A program made the position numbers and the translations under genes. Below the pieces are notes generated by a model. The model saw only the letters and a program-made list of their open reading frames with translations. It did not search any database and was not told where the DNA came from. A stretch of DNA of 64,000 nucleotides. Source: Ornithodoros turicata (lineage: Eukaryota > Arthropoda > Arachnida > Ixodida > Argasidae). The stretch covers positions 1,989,001 to 2,053,000 of the forward strand of contig NC_088201.1 in NCBI RefSeq assembly GCF_037126465.1, in the 5' to 3' direction. The stretch's first letter is position 1. Every line of letters starts with the position of its first letter. Positions 42,001 to 57,000 of this stretch are shown piece by piece.

Positions 42001-45000
42001 AACTATGAAATAGTTGTCTTAGGCATTGTCAACAAGCGTGATATGGAAGACTTGTATGTCTGCAATATCGCCATGCCGTGAGTCCCACGCAGTGTTCACC
42101 TTCCAGGTCTTGATGCATCTGTCCAGCACGGACAGTTATCTTTCTATTGGAATGCAAGAATTGCACTTTGCATTGTTCCTGCATTTGCGTTACACGAGGA
42201 TTATTGTCTACCTTTGTACACGTCTTCGACAATACCTCTTTCAGGATCTCCGCAAACTTGTGCCTCACCAACCTGCCCAAGTTCCTTGGCGTCTCAGTCA
42301 ACTGTTGGCTCACTGAAAAGACGGAACTTCACGTGCACATTTCTGGCGTGATCACGGTACGGAGGCGAGCTTCCCCCTCAATACCTTTTGTAGTCTGGTT
42401 GTGGCGGATTGTAGGATGAGCATTATGCTTTTTACAGAAAAAATGAGCAAGGTATTGCTCACCATTATTAGGAGGTATTGAATGGGTACACATGCTAGAA
42501 TCCCTCCTTCCGAGAATGTGTGTGTAGAGCCTTTAGGGTTAAACAGTGCAGTACCCCTGTCAGACAGCATGCTAAATGTCAGTTAGGCATTTGTATTTCT
42601 CTGTCATTTATTGCAGTCAGATAAGCAGTAACTGGCCTTTCCAGTGGCTGATGTTCATACCGGTAACTGAGAACCATTTTGCGAATGAGGTGAAAGACAA
42701 GTCATGTAATGCTACCACAATGCAAAAATAGCATTGCTGTGTAAAGATAAAATGTGTTTTAACATTCCTTAGCCCTTGTTTTTATATACAATCGCCGACC
42801 GAGTTTTCTGACTTCTGGGAGCCACGAAACCAGTCCGAATTTTTAGTGACTGGCATAAATCCACTTTATTTCAAAAGCCGTCACTCAGAATATTCAAAGT
42901 GACTTAAACAAGTACCATACATAGGGCCCTATGTTTCGGGATTAAACCACGTAAACGTCTACAAAGTGTCTACGAAATTGCCAGATTGATTTTCTGCCGT
43001 TACAGTGTTAACTATGTTATGCTAGCGCTAAAACAGTACAAAGTACCATGTAATGCCTCATATATCTCCATCAGCCTAGATGCGCAAGCACTTCATGCAG
43101 AATTTGAGATTTGCCACAGCAGAAAAACCAGGGCCTTAACAATACCTGTTAGCGTTCATCGGTGTAGTCACCACAGAACGCATTCCCACTGTGGACGAGG
43201 GTACCGTAATTTCACGCGTATAAGCCGCACTGCCGCAGGGCGCGTTTTTAGGAACGTTTTGAAAATTTTCTTGCAGATAAGCCGCACTGGCAGATAAGCC
43301 ACAGGCAATACGATACGACTGATTTGCGCGACAAAGGAGACCATAGAGAAGGCCATAAACCCTGTGGTCCATATTCCGAGATCGGCATAGCGTACAACAA
43401 AGGAGGTCAGATATAGAGTTCTACCAATATCGGATTGTGCCCTTGTTGGGCGTTTTTCGTGGAGTGATGGGGTCAATGGTCTTCCAGAAGACGTGAATCA
43501 CTGTCACCGCTTTCGTTAAAGCTGCTTGGGGGGAATGCACCAGGAAGATTAATTTACTCGAACGTGGACCCATCCCTGTTACGCACTGTTCGTGCATCGA
43601 CAGGGCAGTGCTGTTCCAGAGACACTGTTGGCCCTTTCGTTAAAACCAGCGTATGGGGAAAATGCCAGGAAAAAATAGTCATCTGATAAGCCGCACCTGT
43701 GGATAAGCCGCAGAGCACCCGTGAGAAAAAAAATCTTGCATAAGCCACGGCTAATACGCCTGAAATTATGGTACATCAACGATATCCTTGTCGCTGTCAT
43801 TGTTTCTACCTTTGCTTATCACAGGGCTGCCGCTGCCGGCAACATCATGTTAGTCCCGATTGTCAATGAATTTGCATCTTTGCCTCTACTGTACATATCT
43901 GTCACAGTAACATCCTCACTTGGAATTGAGGTCGACATCTCTGTATTTGCAATACTCAGATACTAGTCGAAGACACATGTATTCAAAGATCAGCTCTTGC
44001 AACGTATCTGGAATGCAGCATTTTGTTTTAGTCGCGCGCAAATAAGCTTTGTCTACCCACACGTGTGTGCTGCGCTTCTACACATGCATTGTTAAGGCCC
44101 CGGGTTTTCCTCAGAATATCGCGGAATCCTTCGTTTAGCACGGAACTTCGCGGAATCCCTTATTTTTAGGGTTGTGCAGATATTTGAGTTCCCGAATTCG
44201 AATCGAATATCAATCACTCGAAGTATTTCATTAGCGAATTGAATACCCAATGTTTGGATTTCCGAATGTCCGACTATTCGCGGAATACGAACACCTCCCG
44301 AAAGTGGGCTTCACCTGACGCTTCCCCTCTCATGAGGTGAAGCCTGCTTTACGAAATTGTCCATGCTGTGGGAACCATACAATAGCCATCTACTGCTTGA
44401 GTAGCCCGACAGAATGGTAGGTAATGTGTTCAGTGTAGAGCAGTCCACCGTAAACAAACTATTCGTGGAGTGTTTCAAAGTTGCATTGATGAATTGGAAT
44501 GGAGTTGTTGTTAGGCACATTGAGGCTTGTGCTGTTTTTGTCTGTCTGTGTGTTTCTGCCTCAGAACCAGCTACTTTGCATCATGTCTCGCAGACACTTT
44601 TACAAAGCTGCGTCCGTCCCCTGGTGGAAGCACTCGGTGCTGTCAAGTTTGACGATAGCCACAGTGGGGTGTTACCCTTCCACAAGATGATTGGTCACCT
44701 TGACCGAGCTCTTCAGTACCAGTTCCACGCTGCCTGGGCTCACACTGTACATACGTGGGCAGTTGCTTTCGATGTAAGCCTGTTTTGTAAACTCTCAACT
44801 TTGCTCTCGGATCTTCACCCCGTTTCCTTTTTTTCTTCACTCTAGGTCCTGGGCGGCAAGTTTCCCATGCAGACGAAACGGGTGCGTACCTAATGAACTC
44901 ATTTTGACATTGGAATGTCTTCTCTTACTGTGCTTTGTAGTCACTACAGCTGCTGGCGGATCTGCGCGATACCAACAAGTTCTTGAGCACATACCTTCTG

Positions 45001-48000
45001 GACAAGGCCATAGGTTCGGCGGTGAAAGCAATGGGACCCCGCATTGTGCTCGAAGCCGTGCCTCTAAAAATCACCGGACACAAGTAAGACCCCGAGGGTT
45101 TATCCGGAGTCTGCCGTTTAGTGACGTTTTGAGTTTTTGTCGTTTGAAAAGTAGTCAAGCTGCTGTATAGTTAGGGAGTGGCTTTTACGGGTTAAACCCA
45201 GTTCCGCCCGGTTTGAGCGTGTGGAGACTTATTCGCAGGTATTTGCCTCTTGTCTCTGGTGCTCTGCATTGTGGAATTATATTAGGGGAAGACTCTCTCA
45301 CGTTTCACCGAGACAGTGAGTCTGGTGTCGTTTGGAAAGATTCGGCACAGTGAATTGGATGGTGGTCTTTGTTGTGAACCAAATGCAAATCATCTCTGCA
45401 CACAGCATCGTAATGCTGTGAAGCTGGCCTCATGCATGGCGTGTTCAATCATTAAAGCATTTCACACTGTTCACTTTCCTCATCTTAGTGGATCTGTCGA
45501 ATCACACGGTTGTAAAATTTCTCCTTTGGGACTCGCCCTTATACATAGAGCCTGAAGTTTTAGGGTTTTACCCGATTCTTCCCCGAATTTGCACCCCGAA
45601 TTGAAGGTTGCCTATATAGGGTGAAACCCGATTTTTACCCGGCAAATTGCCCTCACTGGGATGTCTGAAGGAATGCACTAACTTACTTGTTTGGCAGAAA
45701 AATGCAGTTACAGCACCGTTTGTACCAAACCACTACAGTTAGTTTGAATAACTGAGCCCGATTTCTCCCCAAATTTAGCGTACTGGAAGTTTTTTCACAC
45801 GAATTTGCATGAATTTAGTGCACATGTTTTGTTACCCGATTTTTGCCGCCCGAATGTAGGAAAAAATATTTCCGGAAAACTTCAGGCTCTACTTATACAT
45901 AAGTTACATTGTTAGAGACTGTTTGCTATTGCTTCAAGCCACGATAGTTGACTTAGTAGCTACACAGAGCTCTGATTTGCACGAATACCTGTGTACATTT
46001 ATGCGCCACATGTTCACATAAATGGGATGTACATCGTTTGCGTGACATTACGAGGGTGAGTCTGGTTCTCCTTTTTGAGGAGTTCTATAATACATTCGTA
46101 GCTCAATAGGAATTCATGGGAACCTCTGAACATCTCCATTACCCCATTCCCAAGGGTTTTGAGCAATCCCAGAGTGAGCGCCGTCTTCGTCTTGCGTTTT
46201 TCAGTGATGACCCAGACTTTCCGAGAAGCTGGTTGTTACCCCTCATGCGAGACAGCATCCGGGGCACGGAACTGGCATTCTTTGTTGACTACTTCCTCCC
46301 GTTGGCCAATACCCTGCATCACAACGGTCCGTACTAATGGCTATTTTATTTATTTATTTATTTATTTATTTTGAAATGTACTGCAGGCTAATACAAGCCC
46401 AAGCGGGAGTGAATGTTGAAACACGTATACAGCAGAAGGATATTCCGTCATAATCGTGAAAAAACGAAACAGAAAAATGTATAATTACAGCAATGGTAAC
46501 ACTAGCAGACATTAACAAGATCAAAGGAAAAGTATAGAAATAATGAAGCATGATAAACGAGCACAATAAATACAGTGGGCATCTCCAGGTCGAGATAATA
46601 ATATACCTTATATAACAAATTCAAGTGGGCATCAAAGGATCCGTATGATTCCACCCCTCAATTGTTCGGGGAAAATAAGAATTTTTCTATGTCGGTTTGT
46701 GCGTGCAATATTGGAACTAGTGCGTGAGAATGGACATGCCTTGATCGTCTTCCTAAGTTAGATATTTGCCTCGTCGAACGTGCATGGCTAGGTACAGAAT
46801 GGCTGAGGTTATAATCTTGCGGCTATTTTACGCCTTGCAGTTGTCGAGGAAAAAGAACGAAATGCCCCTCTTTCGAAGACGTACCAACTCCTAGAACTAC
46901 AAATTTGGGCATTACTTCCTGGATTCTGTACAGCCGCTACCGACATAGTTGCAGTACGTACAGTCCTCTTGGGGCTTCGTAATCATTCTAATAATTAAGT
47001 CTAACCACACTCCCGCAGTCCTTCAGCAAACTGGCCAAAACCCTGGGGGAAGCTCTGAACAACAGACCCGACCTGCGGCTCGAAGTGATGTCGGCACTTC
47101 GGTTGCTGATTAACACTGCATCGAACAAAGGTTAGTTCTGCTCAAGTTTCTGAGCAGGTGATATCTTGTAGTGTCGTAATTTTTGCAATTTTTTGCACGC
47201 ACGGTTAGTGTGCTTTGTTCCTTCGTCCCTTTTTCTTTAAAAAGAAATTGGCATTTGAATAAAAGGAGTATGCCCATGGCCCGTTTTCAATAGACTTGTC
47301 ACCCCTAGCGGCAAAATGTCAAATGTTGTGTGCCCGCAGTAATCATAGGGACGCTCATGCAGACTGGCGCGTAGTGTGCCAAAGGGGGGATATGCAGAAA
47401 TGAAGGAATGAAGACTACAAAACATCGTCAAGACTGAGTCTAAAATGTGCACATAACCATGAAGCCCCCCCCCTACCACCTCATGCATGTGCATTACAAT
47501 GCAAGCAGTATTGAACCAATGCATCCACTTGAAATCTTGACAGTTTTGGACCATGAATTTTTCATGATAGGATGTTAGTTCCCCTCCAGTTCTCTGAGAA
47601 GTTCAATCCTTGCGATTTCTCTATGACGCAGAAGCAGATTTGGCTGAAGTGGGTCGTTTTGCCAAAAACTTCCTGCCCATCTTTTTCAACTTGTACACTC
47701 AAGAAACTAACGGGTCTCACGAAGAAGGCGCCCGACTCGCGGTGTACGACACCATCAAGGTTTATATCGGGACTGCAGACAGAAAGGTGCGTTTTTTTCG
47801 GAATCTTACCCATTTTGTGCCATTGATATCTACAGGGTGTCCAGGGATGAGCAATTGCTTCTTCTCCTCTTGCTGTGTCCACCGAGCTTGCAGTGGTCAA
47901 ACTCTCCACAAAGCGTCCCTTTTCTGCTTCAGTTTGAGTGGTAGAAAAACTGCAGGGACCTTGTGTACGCGATAGTTAGGACGAGTTCAGTTTCTCAGCT

Positions 48001-51000
48001 ACGGGTACTCAAACTGGTTGTTAATGATGGAAGCAGGAAGTCACTGAAAAGGTTAGCCAGCTGTAGGACTTGAACCCACATCTTCTGGATTACCGGGCCT
48101 GGGCTCTTATCGAGTGAGCTAAGCTAACGCACCTCCCCAGCGGCTTCCAAGGGTGCGTCATCTGAAGGGACAAACCAACCACTCTCTCACTCATCCTCCT
48201 TTCACTCTTACATTTTTGCTCACTCATACACACATCCATGCGACGGGATCGATCGACGCAAGCGGCATCTGTTGAACATGATGGCAATTGATGTTCTGAG
48301 GCTGGAACACATAGAAAGGACAAATACATAAGTAGCCTCAAGTGCCTAAGAAATTAATGATGAAAGGAGGAAGTCACTGAAAAGCCACTCGAGGGTTTGT
48401 ACGTATTTGTCCTTTCTATGTGTTCCAGCCTCAGAACATCAATTTCCATCATGTTCAAACTGGTTGTGCTCCCAATGGCACGCAATAGTGCCAGTATACT
48501 GGCTGATTATCTGACGAAATAGTACATTGAGCAGACAGGACACTGCCTAAATATCCGTTTGCATGAGCATGAATATAGAACTAAGACCAGAGACTATAGA
48601 GATTGCAGTTGCAAAGGTATGTTGGAACAGACCCGAGTGAAAGGCAGATACACAGATCAGGTGCAGCAAGAAATTCTTGAATGATTTCTGGAATACTGCA
48701 AGCATATTTTTATTCGTGATGTACTAATTTTTGCGAATTTCGTGGCCGCTTAAAAGATCGCGAAAAATTCTACTCACGAACGCAACTTGACATTGATCCC
48801 ATGGAAGGAAACCGACCTGGAATCGCGAAACTAAGTACATCGCGAATAAAAATGCGTTTCTCGCAAGCCTAACAGCCCTCCCTCTCCAAGCGGTTTTATG
48901 CGTGGCATATTAAGTCGTTGAATGAACTAGGTTTAAATGTGTAGCAGTCACGTAATTTTTCTAACCCTCTAGCTGTGCAGCGCTCTGTTCCTCAAGGCAA
49001 CGGAGAAGTTATCCGCAAAGGCTTCCAGCAGACATGCGATCCTGGACTTGGCCCGTGCACTTCTCTGCAAAATGGACACGGGGGATATCCAAGCGCTGTT
49101 CGACATTGCAAAAGCAAACATCCAGGTGATATACATTGGCAGCCCTAAGGTAGCTATAGTTTGCTACAGGTGCCTCACTAACACGTCACCACACTGGCAG
49201 ACACACCGCTCGGTAATAGAACAGATTCCCCCCCTCACTAACCATGCTTGGCATAAATCGTGGTTTGGCTTCATTAACTGAGGTGTGTGTATTGCTGAAT
49301 TGTCTTCCCCCCAGAATCAAGGAATGCACATATTTATGCTGCCCTGTAAACGTACTTGTGAGCGTTGCCCTAACTGAGAATCCCCGTACATGCCAAAGAC
49401 TTTGTCTTGACACTGTTTGACCCAACGTTGGCACCGTGAGGCAACCATGGCTCTGAGCACAATACAAGCATCAGGTACGGGGGGTTAATATGCATCCTGG
49501 GCAATCTCAAAGGTCTGCTGGAAAACAGCAGAGCCAGGTGGTGATTGGCTTTATCCGGGTACTGATCAAGTACCGGGTTACGATTCTGTGTACTTTCACT
49601 TTACTTCCAGTACGTACATTTTCAGTTGTGTACAAGAAACCTTTTCCATAATAAAAGATGCATGAATGAATCTTTTATTATGGATAATAAAAAATTATCC
49701 CCCCCCCCCTATGAATCACGAAGTAACAATACTTTCCATTAGCACAGCTACATGCACATGCAGAGACATACATGGAAATTATGCCATCGATTGTATTCGC
49801 CAGTAAGCACTAAGCACCTTTAGGCCTAGCATATGCAAAAATTTTTCCATCGCTATTTAAGCGATCAAAGCATAGTCACTTCATGAAATTTTCTCACCAG
49901 CAAACAATGACACATGGTGCTATACAAACGTTCCAATGTACTTGAGGGTACTACTTTGTACTTTCCTTTAAGTTGGGGTACATTGCCCACCACATCCCAG
50001 TCTAAAGCACAGCCAACCCCCCGGAGTCCATGTTGATTAGCGGTGTTAACGTGCAATAATAAATATACGAGCAATCTGGACCAACTATTTTTGCAAATAT
50101 TTTTCTGGTCACAGCTGCATCATGTCGTCTTTAGCTCCTTTTATTCCATGTTTCAGAGTGACGACCGAACGTTGCAAAAAAAATCGTACCGGGTTCTAGA
50201 AGAGATCTGCCACGCCAGCGCAGATACAGGGCAAACATTCTTGGAATCACACATCCCGCAGCTTCAGAACCTCCTGCTCGACAACTTGAGGCTCACCTCG
50301 CCTTCATCACGCGCGGTGAGCATCGGCACTTATCAGTAGGGCCCGGATTTTTAGGCATTTGCCTAGAATTGCCTATAAATGCCTAGATGCGACATTTTCT
50401 GGGTTGCCTGCCTTTTTATTGACTCTGTTGAATCATTTTTAGACGCCATAACAGCCTTGTTTAGAGGTGTAAGTGTGAGAACGCCTTTCAGGTTCGTGCT
50501 GAGGGCTGCATTTTGCTTTTTGTTTCTGCGTGTTTGCACCTTTTGTTCATTTTTTGTCTTCGGTTTCCTTCAGTACCTTGGTTTGCTAAAGCGGTTCATG
50601 TATATTTCATCAAAAGATGTGACTTCTCTGAGCCCTTCAAGATCTTCCAAGGCGGTGAACTAAAAGTGTTATTCGCCTCAGCATTCGTGTATTAGCCTTG
50701 AAGCGAGCAAGGTTTCCTTGATGGGGCATTCTAAAAGTCTGGGAAATCCACATATGCTCTAAAGTCATGCGAATTCGGGTGGGCAATCTGGCTCCATTAC
50801 TCAAAATGAACTGTACTGGTTTGGTACAAACAGTGATGTAACTGCATTTGCTGCTAAACAAGGTAGTGTGCATTCCTACAGATGTCTCAGTGAGGGCAAT
50901 TTGCTGGGTAAAAGTCGGGCTTTACCCTAAAGAGGCAGCCTTCAATTCGGGGTGGAAATTCGGGGAAGCAACGGGATAAACCCCAAAACTTGAGGCTCTA

Positions 51001-54000
51001 CTTCTAAAGAGAGTGAAGGGAAACAACAACAACAACTTTATTTTTTACTTTGGAGAGTGGGGAGGTTCATCGCCACAGGGAGGAGGGAAATGGGGTGTAG
51101 GTAGGGCCTGACTTTTTAGGGTTAAACCCGTATCCGCCCGATATTTACCCCCCGAACGAAATCTGTAAAATTCGGGTTTAACCCGAATCTACCCGAAAAC
51201 ATCCAGGTCGCGTGGCGCACTCATAAGCGTGCATTAAAATAAAGTTTGATAACATTGCTAAACATTAGTTCCACGTTAAGACAAATTTTTATTAAACAAT
51301 AAAAAATCACCCGAATACACCCGAATTCCTGACGACAGAATATGCCGTAACGGGATTTAACCCGAATACACCCGAATTTTCCAATGAAAAATATCGCCCG
51401 ATATTTACCCCCCGAATTTGGCCAAAAATAAAACCCGAAAAAGTCAGGCCCTAGGTGTAGGGAAAGGAGCAGGATGGTGTATAGCAGACCACTTCTCACA
51501 AAGGCCTTAGGATAATCCAAAATCGTTTTAGCCATGTATTGGGCTGCACTAGAATGCCTTTGGTACACTGCTTAAAGGTGTTATAATATGTAGGAAAAAT
51601 GAATTGTCACAAGGGCCCCAGTACTCAATGGGTACACTAATGCGTAAAACACGTGACCTCGTTTCCCCTGCAGCCAAGACTGCGCTGCCTGTGCCTGCTC
51701 ATGGCTAGCCTCAACCAAAGCAATAAACCTTTTGCACTGGCTGTACTCCGTGAGGTAAGTGGTCCACCTTCTTCCATTAGATTCACCAGTAACGGAAGCC
51801 CGCTGGACGCCTTTAATGTTGCAGGCGGTGCTCTGTGTGCGCGTCAACTCTGCAAAAGTCCGACAGGCTGCCTACCTGGTAGTGCTCGAGGTAGGACGAG
51901 CTCTTTCCCGTTGGAGTACCACACCCGAGGCGGGCATACAGGAGCTAGTGGAGCAGCTGGCAGCAGGATTTGCCGGAAGCGCTTATGCCATCAGCTGCAC
52001 AGTCCTGGCACTGTCAGCGGTGCTTTATGAGTTCAAAGGTAGGTCTAGTCTAAAACAAAAGCCTACTTCAGCCTATGTCTCATGGCGAATTCGGGTGGTC
52101 ATTTCGGAGCAACTTTATTTGCCAGATCTCGAGCAGTCATGTTCGCTTGGTCAAAATGAAGCAAATCTCGCATGTTCGCGTGGCGCTTTCCGAGCGCTCG
52201 GAATTTGCTAGCTAGCACTTTTTTTTTGCCCGGTCTCAAAACGATCGAGCAGCAGATTGCTCAACTGTATCCGGTGTCGTCACATCCGCACTGCAACGGT
52301 GGCGAGTGCCCTCATTGGCCCGCATGTTGAAATCACGTGGTTTAGCAGACGACAGAACTCGAAGACTTGCGACCGCAACGCCCCTAGCGTGATCCAAGTA
52401 CCTAAAACCGCTAGATTCCTAGCAATCATGGTCGGGTGGCAACGGTCACGTGATCCAGCTCGGTCGCCGACCTAGCAATTTCCAAGCGCTCGGCCGTTTT
52501 GCTACGAAATGACCACCCGAATTCGCTATCAGTCCGTTGTCGTATGGGCATACAAGTTCACGCCAATCACCCCAGATTATTTCAATTTATTTTTTATTAT
52601 CGTAGGAGACAACAAACATGCACAATCAGATCCATACAGCTTCCCCCTCCTTTGGAACATGGATAATACATACAGAGTAACAGTGCCATCCCATAGGTAT
52701 TTTCTAATGCAACGCAATCTGAGAGAGAAATATTCCGAGTCACTCTACTGGGCCTTTTAGCTCACGTTCTTCAAGACCTTCATGTTAGCTGAGAAGCCGA
52801 GAAACCTTAGAATTACAGTCGCCGACCACCAATTAAAACTTCCCATTTTTCCGACAAAACTGCTGGCACCATCAAGCGTCCCATAGAACCGATAATTCTG
52901 ACCGTTCCTAGATGTACTTGATTATTCATACTCATCTATAGAGCCTGAAGTTTTCAGGTATTTTCTTTTTCTTTTATTTATTTTATTTTATTTTATTTGT
53001 TTATTTATTTTCATGGAGAAAAAAACATGTTCCAAATTTATGCAAATTCAAGAGGAAAATTTTGCAACATTCTGAATTCTGGGGGCAGATGGAATGTTAA
53101 ACGCTATTACTCTGCTGTGTTGCGATAGCGCACAGTAAAAAGTGCACACTTAAAAGGGTTCACTTAAGTTTGCTTAGCCATGTGAGATTTTAGTGTGCAT
53201 GTAAATGAGAAATTGGCATGGCAACTGTATTCAGTTTGGCTACTTGAAAAAAAAAACAAAAAAACTGGTAGATGTTTCAGACATGATAGGATGTGTCCTC
53301 TAAGGACACTGTAGCCCCAGATAAAATGTTCAAAGTTGAGTTCCTTGTAGTTTTTACCGCAATATTTTTTAGGATTCTATAGCGCATGTATTGATACGTA
53401 TTGGCGGCGGGATGCTGTTGGAAGTCGTCACTAGGCGGACTGACAATGGGAAGTATACTTTGTGTATGTAGCACTCGTTGTGTCAGTCTTGGTTATTAAG
53501 TGGGTCTGACGAAAACCATGTAGTAAGCAGAAATGACGCAATTAGGGGTGCGCAAGTTACGCAAGTAAATATGGTTGTTACGGCTACTTGCGACTTGGTC
53601 TCTACCCAAGACTGGCAAAAACCATATTATGGGCTTTGAAAGTGTGGTTAGTACAATTGATATTTTTCTGCAGGTCAGTACGCTGGAGACATGCTGAACC
53701 ACATAGTGGACGCTGTGGGCCTCTTGATGGCATCACCCAGTAGGGAAGTTATCCAGGCTAGCCTCTATTTTGTGCGCATGCTGCTTGTGCTCCTCAAAGA
53801 GGAAGAGCTTGCTCTTCACCTTGAGAAGCTGGTAAGTTTTGATAATTGAAATTGCTTTACCTTTCAGTGTACGTGCGCCTGTGAACCAAGCTGTGAATCG
53901 CTTGCAAAGTAACAATAACCTTCATTACAGGTCACGTGGCTCTGCAACCTCACCGAAGATTGCAGAAAGCATTTTCGCGTTAAGCTGCGAAACGTGTTCA

Positions 54001-57000
54001 CTAAGCTCATTCGGCGCTTTGGGTAAGGCGTTCCGCTTTATGTGTTACGATGCAAATTTGGAAAGGGGGCATGAGATCATTTGCAGATCATGACCGTGGA
54101 CGAGTTCAAATGCAGAAAGCCTGTGGCTGAAGACTGCTTGCTACCGTGGTTATTATAAGCACGGTTTTTTTTTCTGCAATGAGGCCTTGATTAGCCCAGG
54201 AGCTTAGTTGTTTGTCGAGGGCCACTTTGAAGATATGGTGCACCCTAATTGAACCTCTGTATGCAATAAGGGGATAAGTCGACTTATCCTCTTTTTACTA
54301 TTTTTGTTGCAATGACATCTACATACCAGTATGCACCTGCCAATGAAAACTTAGGACCTTATTGCGATTTGTTGGCCCGCTACAGCATGGTAAAAAACAG
54401 GAAATGCATGTGTGTCAATGGGACGGACAATCAGATCAAGCCCCTTTTTTCATTTTGGGGATTTTTCGACTTATCCCCTTATTGCATACAGAGGTTCAAC
54501 TATGATGATGCAGAATGGAGATCACGAGTCGCGACGTAAAATTCTGTGTGAGTCTACAATGACCCGAAAAAATGTTCTCTCGTTGAGGTATGCACTTTTC
54601 TTGTACAGGGTTTTCATCTATTGTGCGTTCATGGGGAAACTACGCTATACAGGCGTCCTCAGCCAGTGGATTTTTGTTTCATGCATAGTGATGTCGTGTG
54701 AGAGGACATATATGTACGGCATTGAGATACATCGGATGTTTCTAGTACCACCTCTGAAATTAATTGCGTTCCTACATCTTCAGATCTGCTCAGATAAACC
54801 AAAAGCTGGTGCTTAAGGCAACGTGTGATCAACAGCACAAAAGCTCTCAAACTAATTTTGTTTACAAATGCTACTTGAAAAAAAAAATGGACGCGCATTT
54901 ATGAGATTCTCTAGTTTCGAGCATATTGTTGTTGTTTTTTACGTAGAATGTAGTCACAGTAGCTAGCTTTAGTAGTTATGATACCGGTTATTGCTGTGCA
55001 AGTTTGTTGATGGGGCCAGGCATGTTCATTGTTGTACTGCTGCAATACTCTTTGTTGTTTGTAGTGCAGTAATTTGTGATAGAGTAGTTTGACTGTACCT
55101 TTGAGTGGTAGCTACACTAGCTGTACAGATTTTAAGTATCTTACTCGATGCAGCTATGAAAACATTGCGGGGATGGTGCCGGAATCGCACCGAAAGCAAA
55201 TCTCCAACATCAGAAAAATAGAGGCCCGCAGAAAAAAACTGAGGCAACAGGATGAAAACGAGGAAGAGGTGTGGACGAGAGAGGAAGAACCTATCATAGC
55301 CGGGCCTGGTGCCAAAGGGTATGTCAACTAGCTAGTCATTTGCAGTTGTTCAATAACAGAGACAATACGTCGATTAATTGGAACGATTAAAGTGTGGCAG
55401 GATTATCCACACTCTTGAAACAGAACTTGTGTCTGCATAACACTGTCCTAACCAATTCCGCCATTCCAAATGACACTGTTTTCTTCCCCGATTTGTTGAA
55501 AATGTTGAGGGGTGTACAGCCTTTTGTGACATATATAGTAGCTGCATAAGTGTCGCAAAAAGGTGTATGCCCATGCTTTCCGCAAATCAGGATTGATAAC
55601 TGCATCATTCTCAGGGTGTCTACAAACCCGGAAAAGCGCTAATTGTTAGGAAATCCTGATGCAGCTGGAAAAGTTCTGGGGAATGTCAGGGAAATTGCCA
55701 AAAAGCAGCTCGAGTCAGAGAAAATCGCAGGCAGTTGCCACGACGCCATGCAGCCAAAGTGAAGCGAAATCCTCGAGTGACGTTTCCACCGAAGACGAAC
55801 AAAGGTCGCCGCGTGTGTCAGCAATACATCCATGTGTGTCAACACTGTCTATGCCTTCGGGGATTACCGCTGGAAGGTCACGATCTCGCAAAAAAAAACA
55901 ACAACAACAACAACAACAAAAGAGAAAGAAAGAGAGATTAGGAAAGGACTTAATACACAAGAGGAGAAACAAAAACACCCGATAACACCCGAAGGCACAA
56001 CTATCTCCCGATTTTCACCCCCCCCCCCCCCCCCCCCCGAATCTGAGAAGGGCATTTAACTCGAAAAAGTCACTCCCTACTAAGAAGTAGACTACTAGTA
56101 GTAGTCTGTGTTTGACTTGGTGGCAACTCCAAGGTAATGCTGATGACTGGAAAGTAACGGGTTCGAATCCTACAACCGGTTGTGTTGCCCGAGGCATTCC
56201 CTAGGATTCCTGACAGACTTCTGACACAGATATCGATTATCTTCTCGCAAAGTCGGCCCAGGGCACATATACTAAGCTCCTTATCTCGCGCTCTTTCGTG
56301 CCGTCCTCTCTCCATCTCTCAAAGTCTGGACACCGCTCACAGCTATAGTTGTGTAGGGGTGCAGTCACGGAATGAGAGAAAATAAGAGTTCAAGGTTGCA
56401 AGTTGCGATTTTTTTTCCTGTCAGGGGCACGGATTGGGTGTAGGGAACGCAGTAGCATTGATCTTATTGTGCCTATAAATGTCTATTTTGGTGTTAGTGC
56501 CTATTTTAGCCGAAATGCCTAAAAAACGTTTATTTTTTTTGCTTCGAATATTGCCTAAAATTGCTGTTTGAAGCATAAGGAAAAGTTAGTGATGCGTTTT
56601 TCTTTTTCCACATGTAGTATCGACGAACTGCTGCAAGAAAGTAGTGATGAAGAACTCCCAGAAGATGACCAAGTCGTAAAGCGAAAAAAAGGGCGTCGTG
56701 CATCCAAGAAAGTCCCATCCGCATGGATCGAGGAACAAGGAGACACCGAGATCGTAGACTTCCTCGATCCTTCAGCAGGAAAGAAAATAACATATTGTAA
56801 GTTCACCGTGAACTCGAGTGAAAATACAAAAAGAAACACGCACATCACAGGAAAGAAAAAAACACACCCTATCGTAAATTGATGTTACCAAGCGCGTGTT
56901 TTATGGAACAAGTTAAATTTGAGTAAAATTTTAATGAAGCACAGTTAATTAGAATTTCAGGCATTATGCTTTTTAATCACTCTTTCAGGAAAAGTTGTTC

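Noticed and set aside
42357..44593. A missing exon between RRP12 exons 11 and 12, with exon 12 starting at 44565
   Set aside because: That start gave a phase clash. The acceptor at 44593 (TCTCGCAG) restores phase 0 and a gap-free match to RRP12, so no extra exon is needed.
44900..45170. Alternative open frame over RRP12 exon 14 (plus strand)
   Set aside because: It is a different frame from the one that matches RRP12 ([10 protein letters not shown] ... [12 protein letters not shown]) and has no support.
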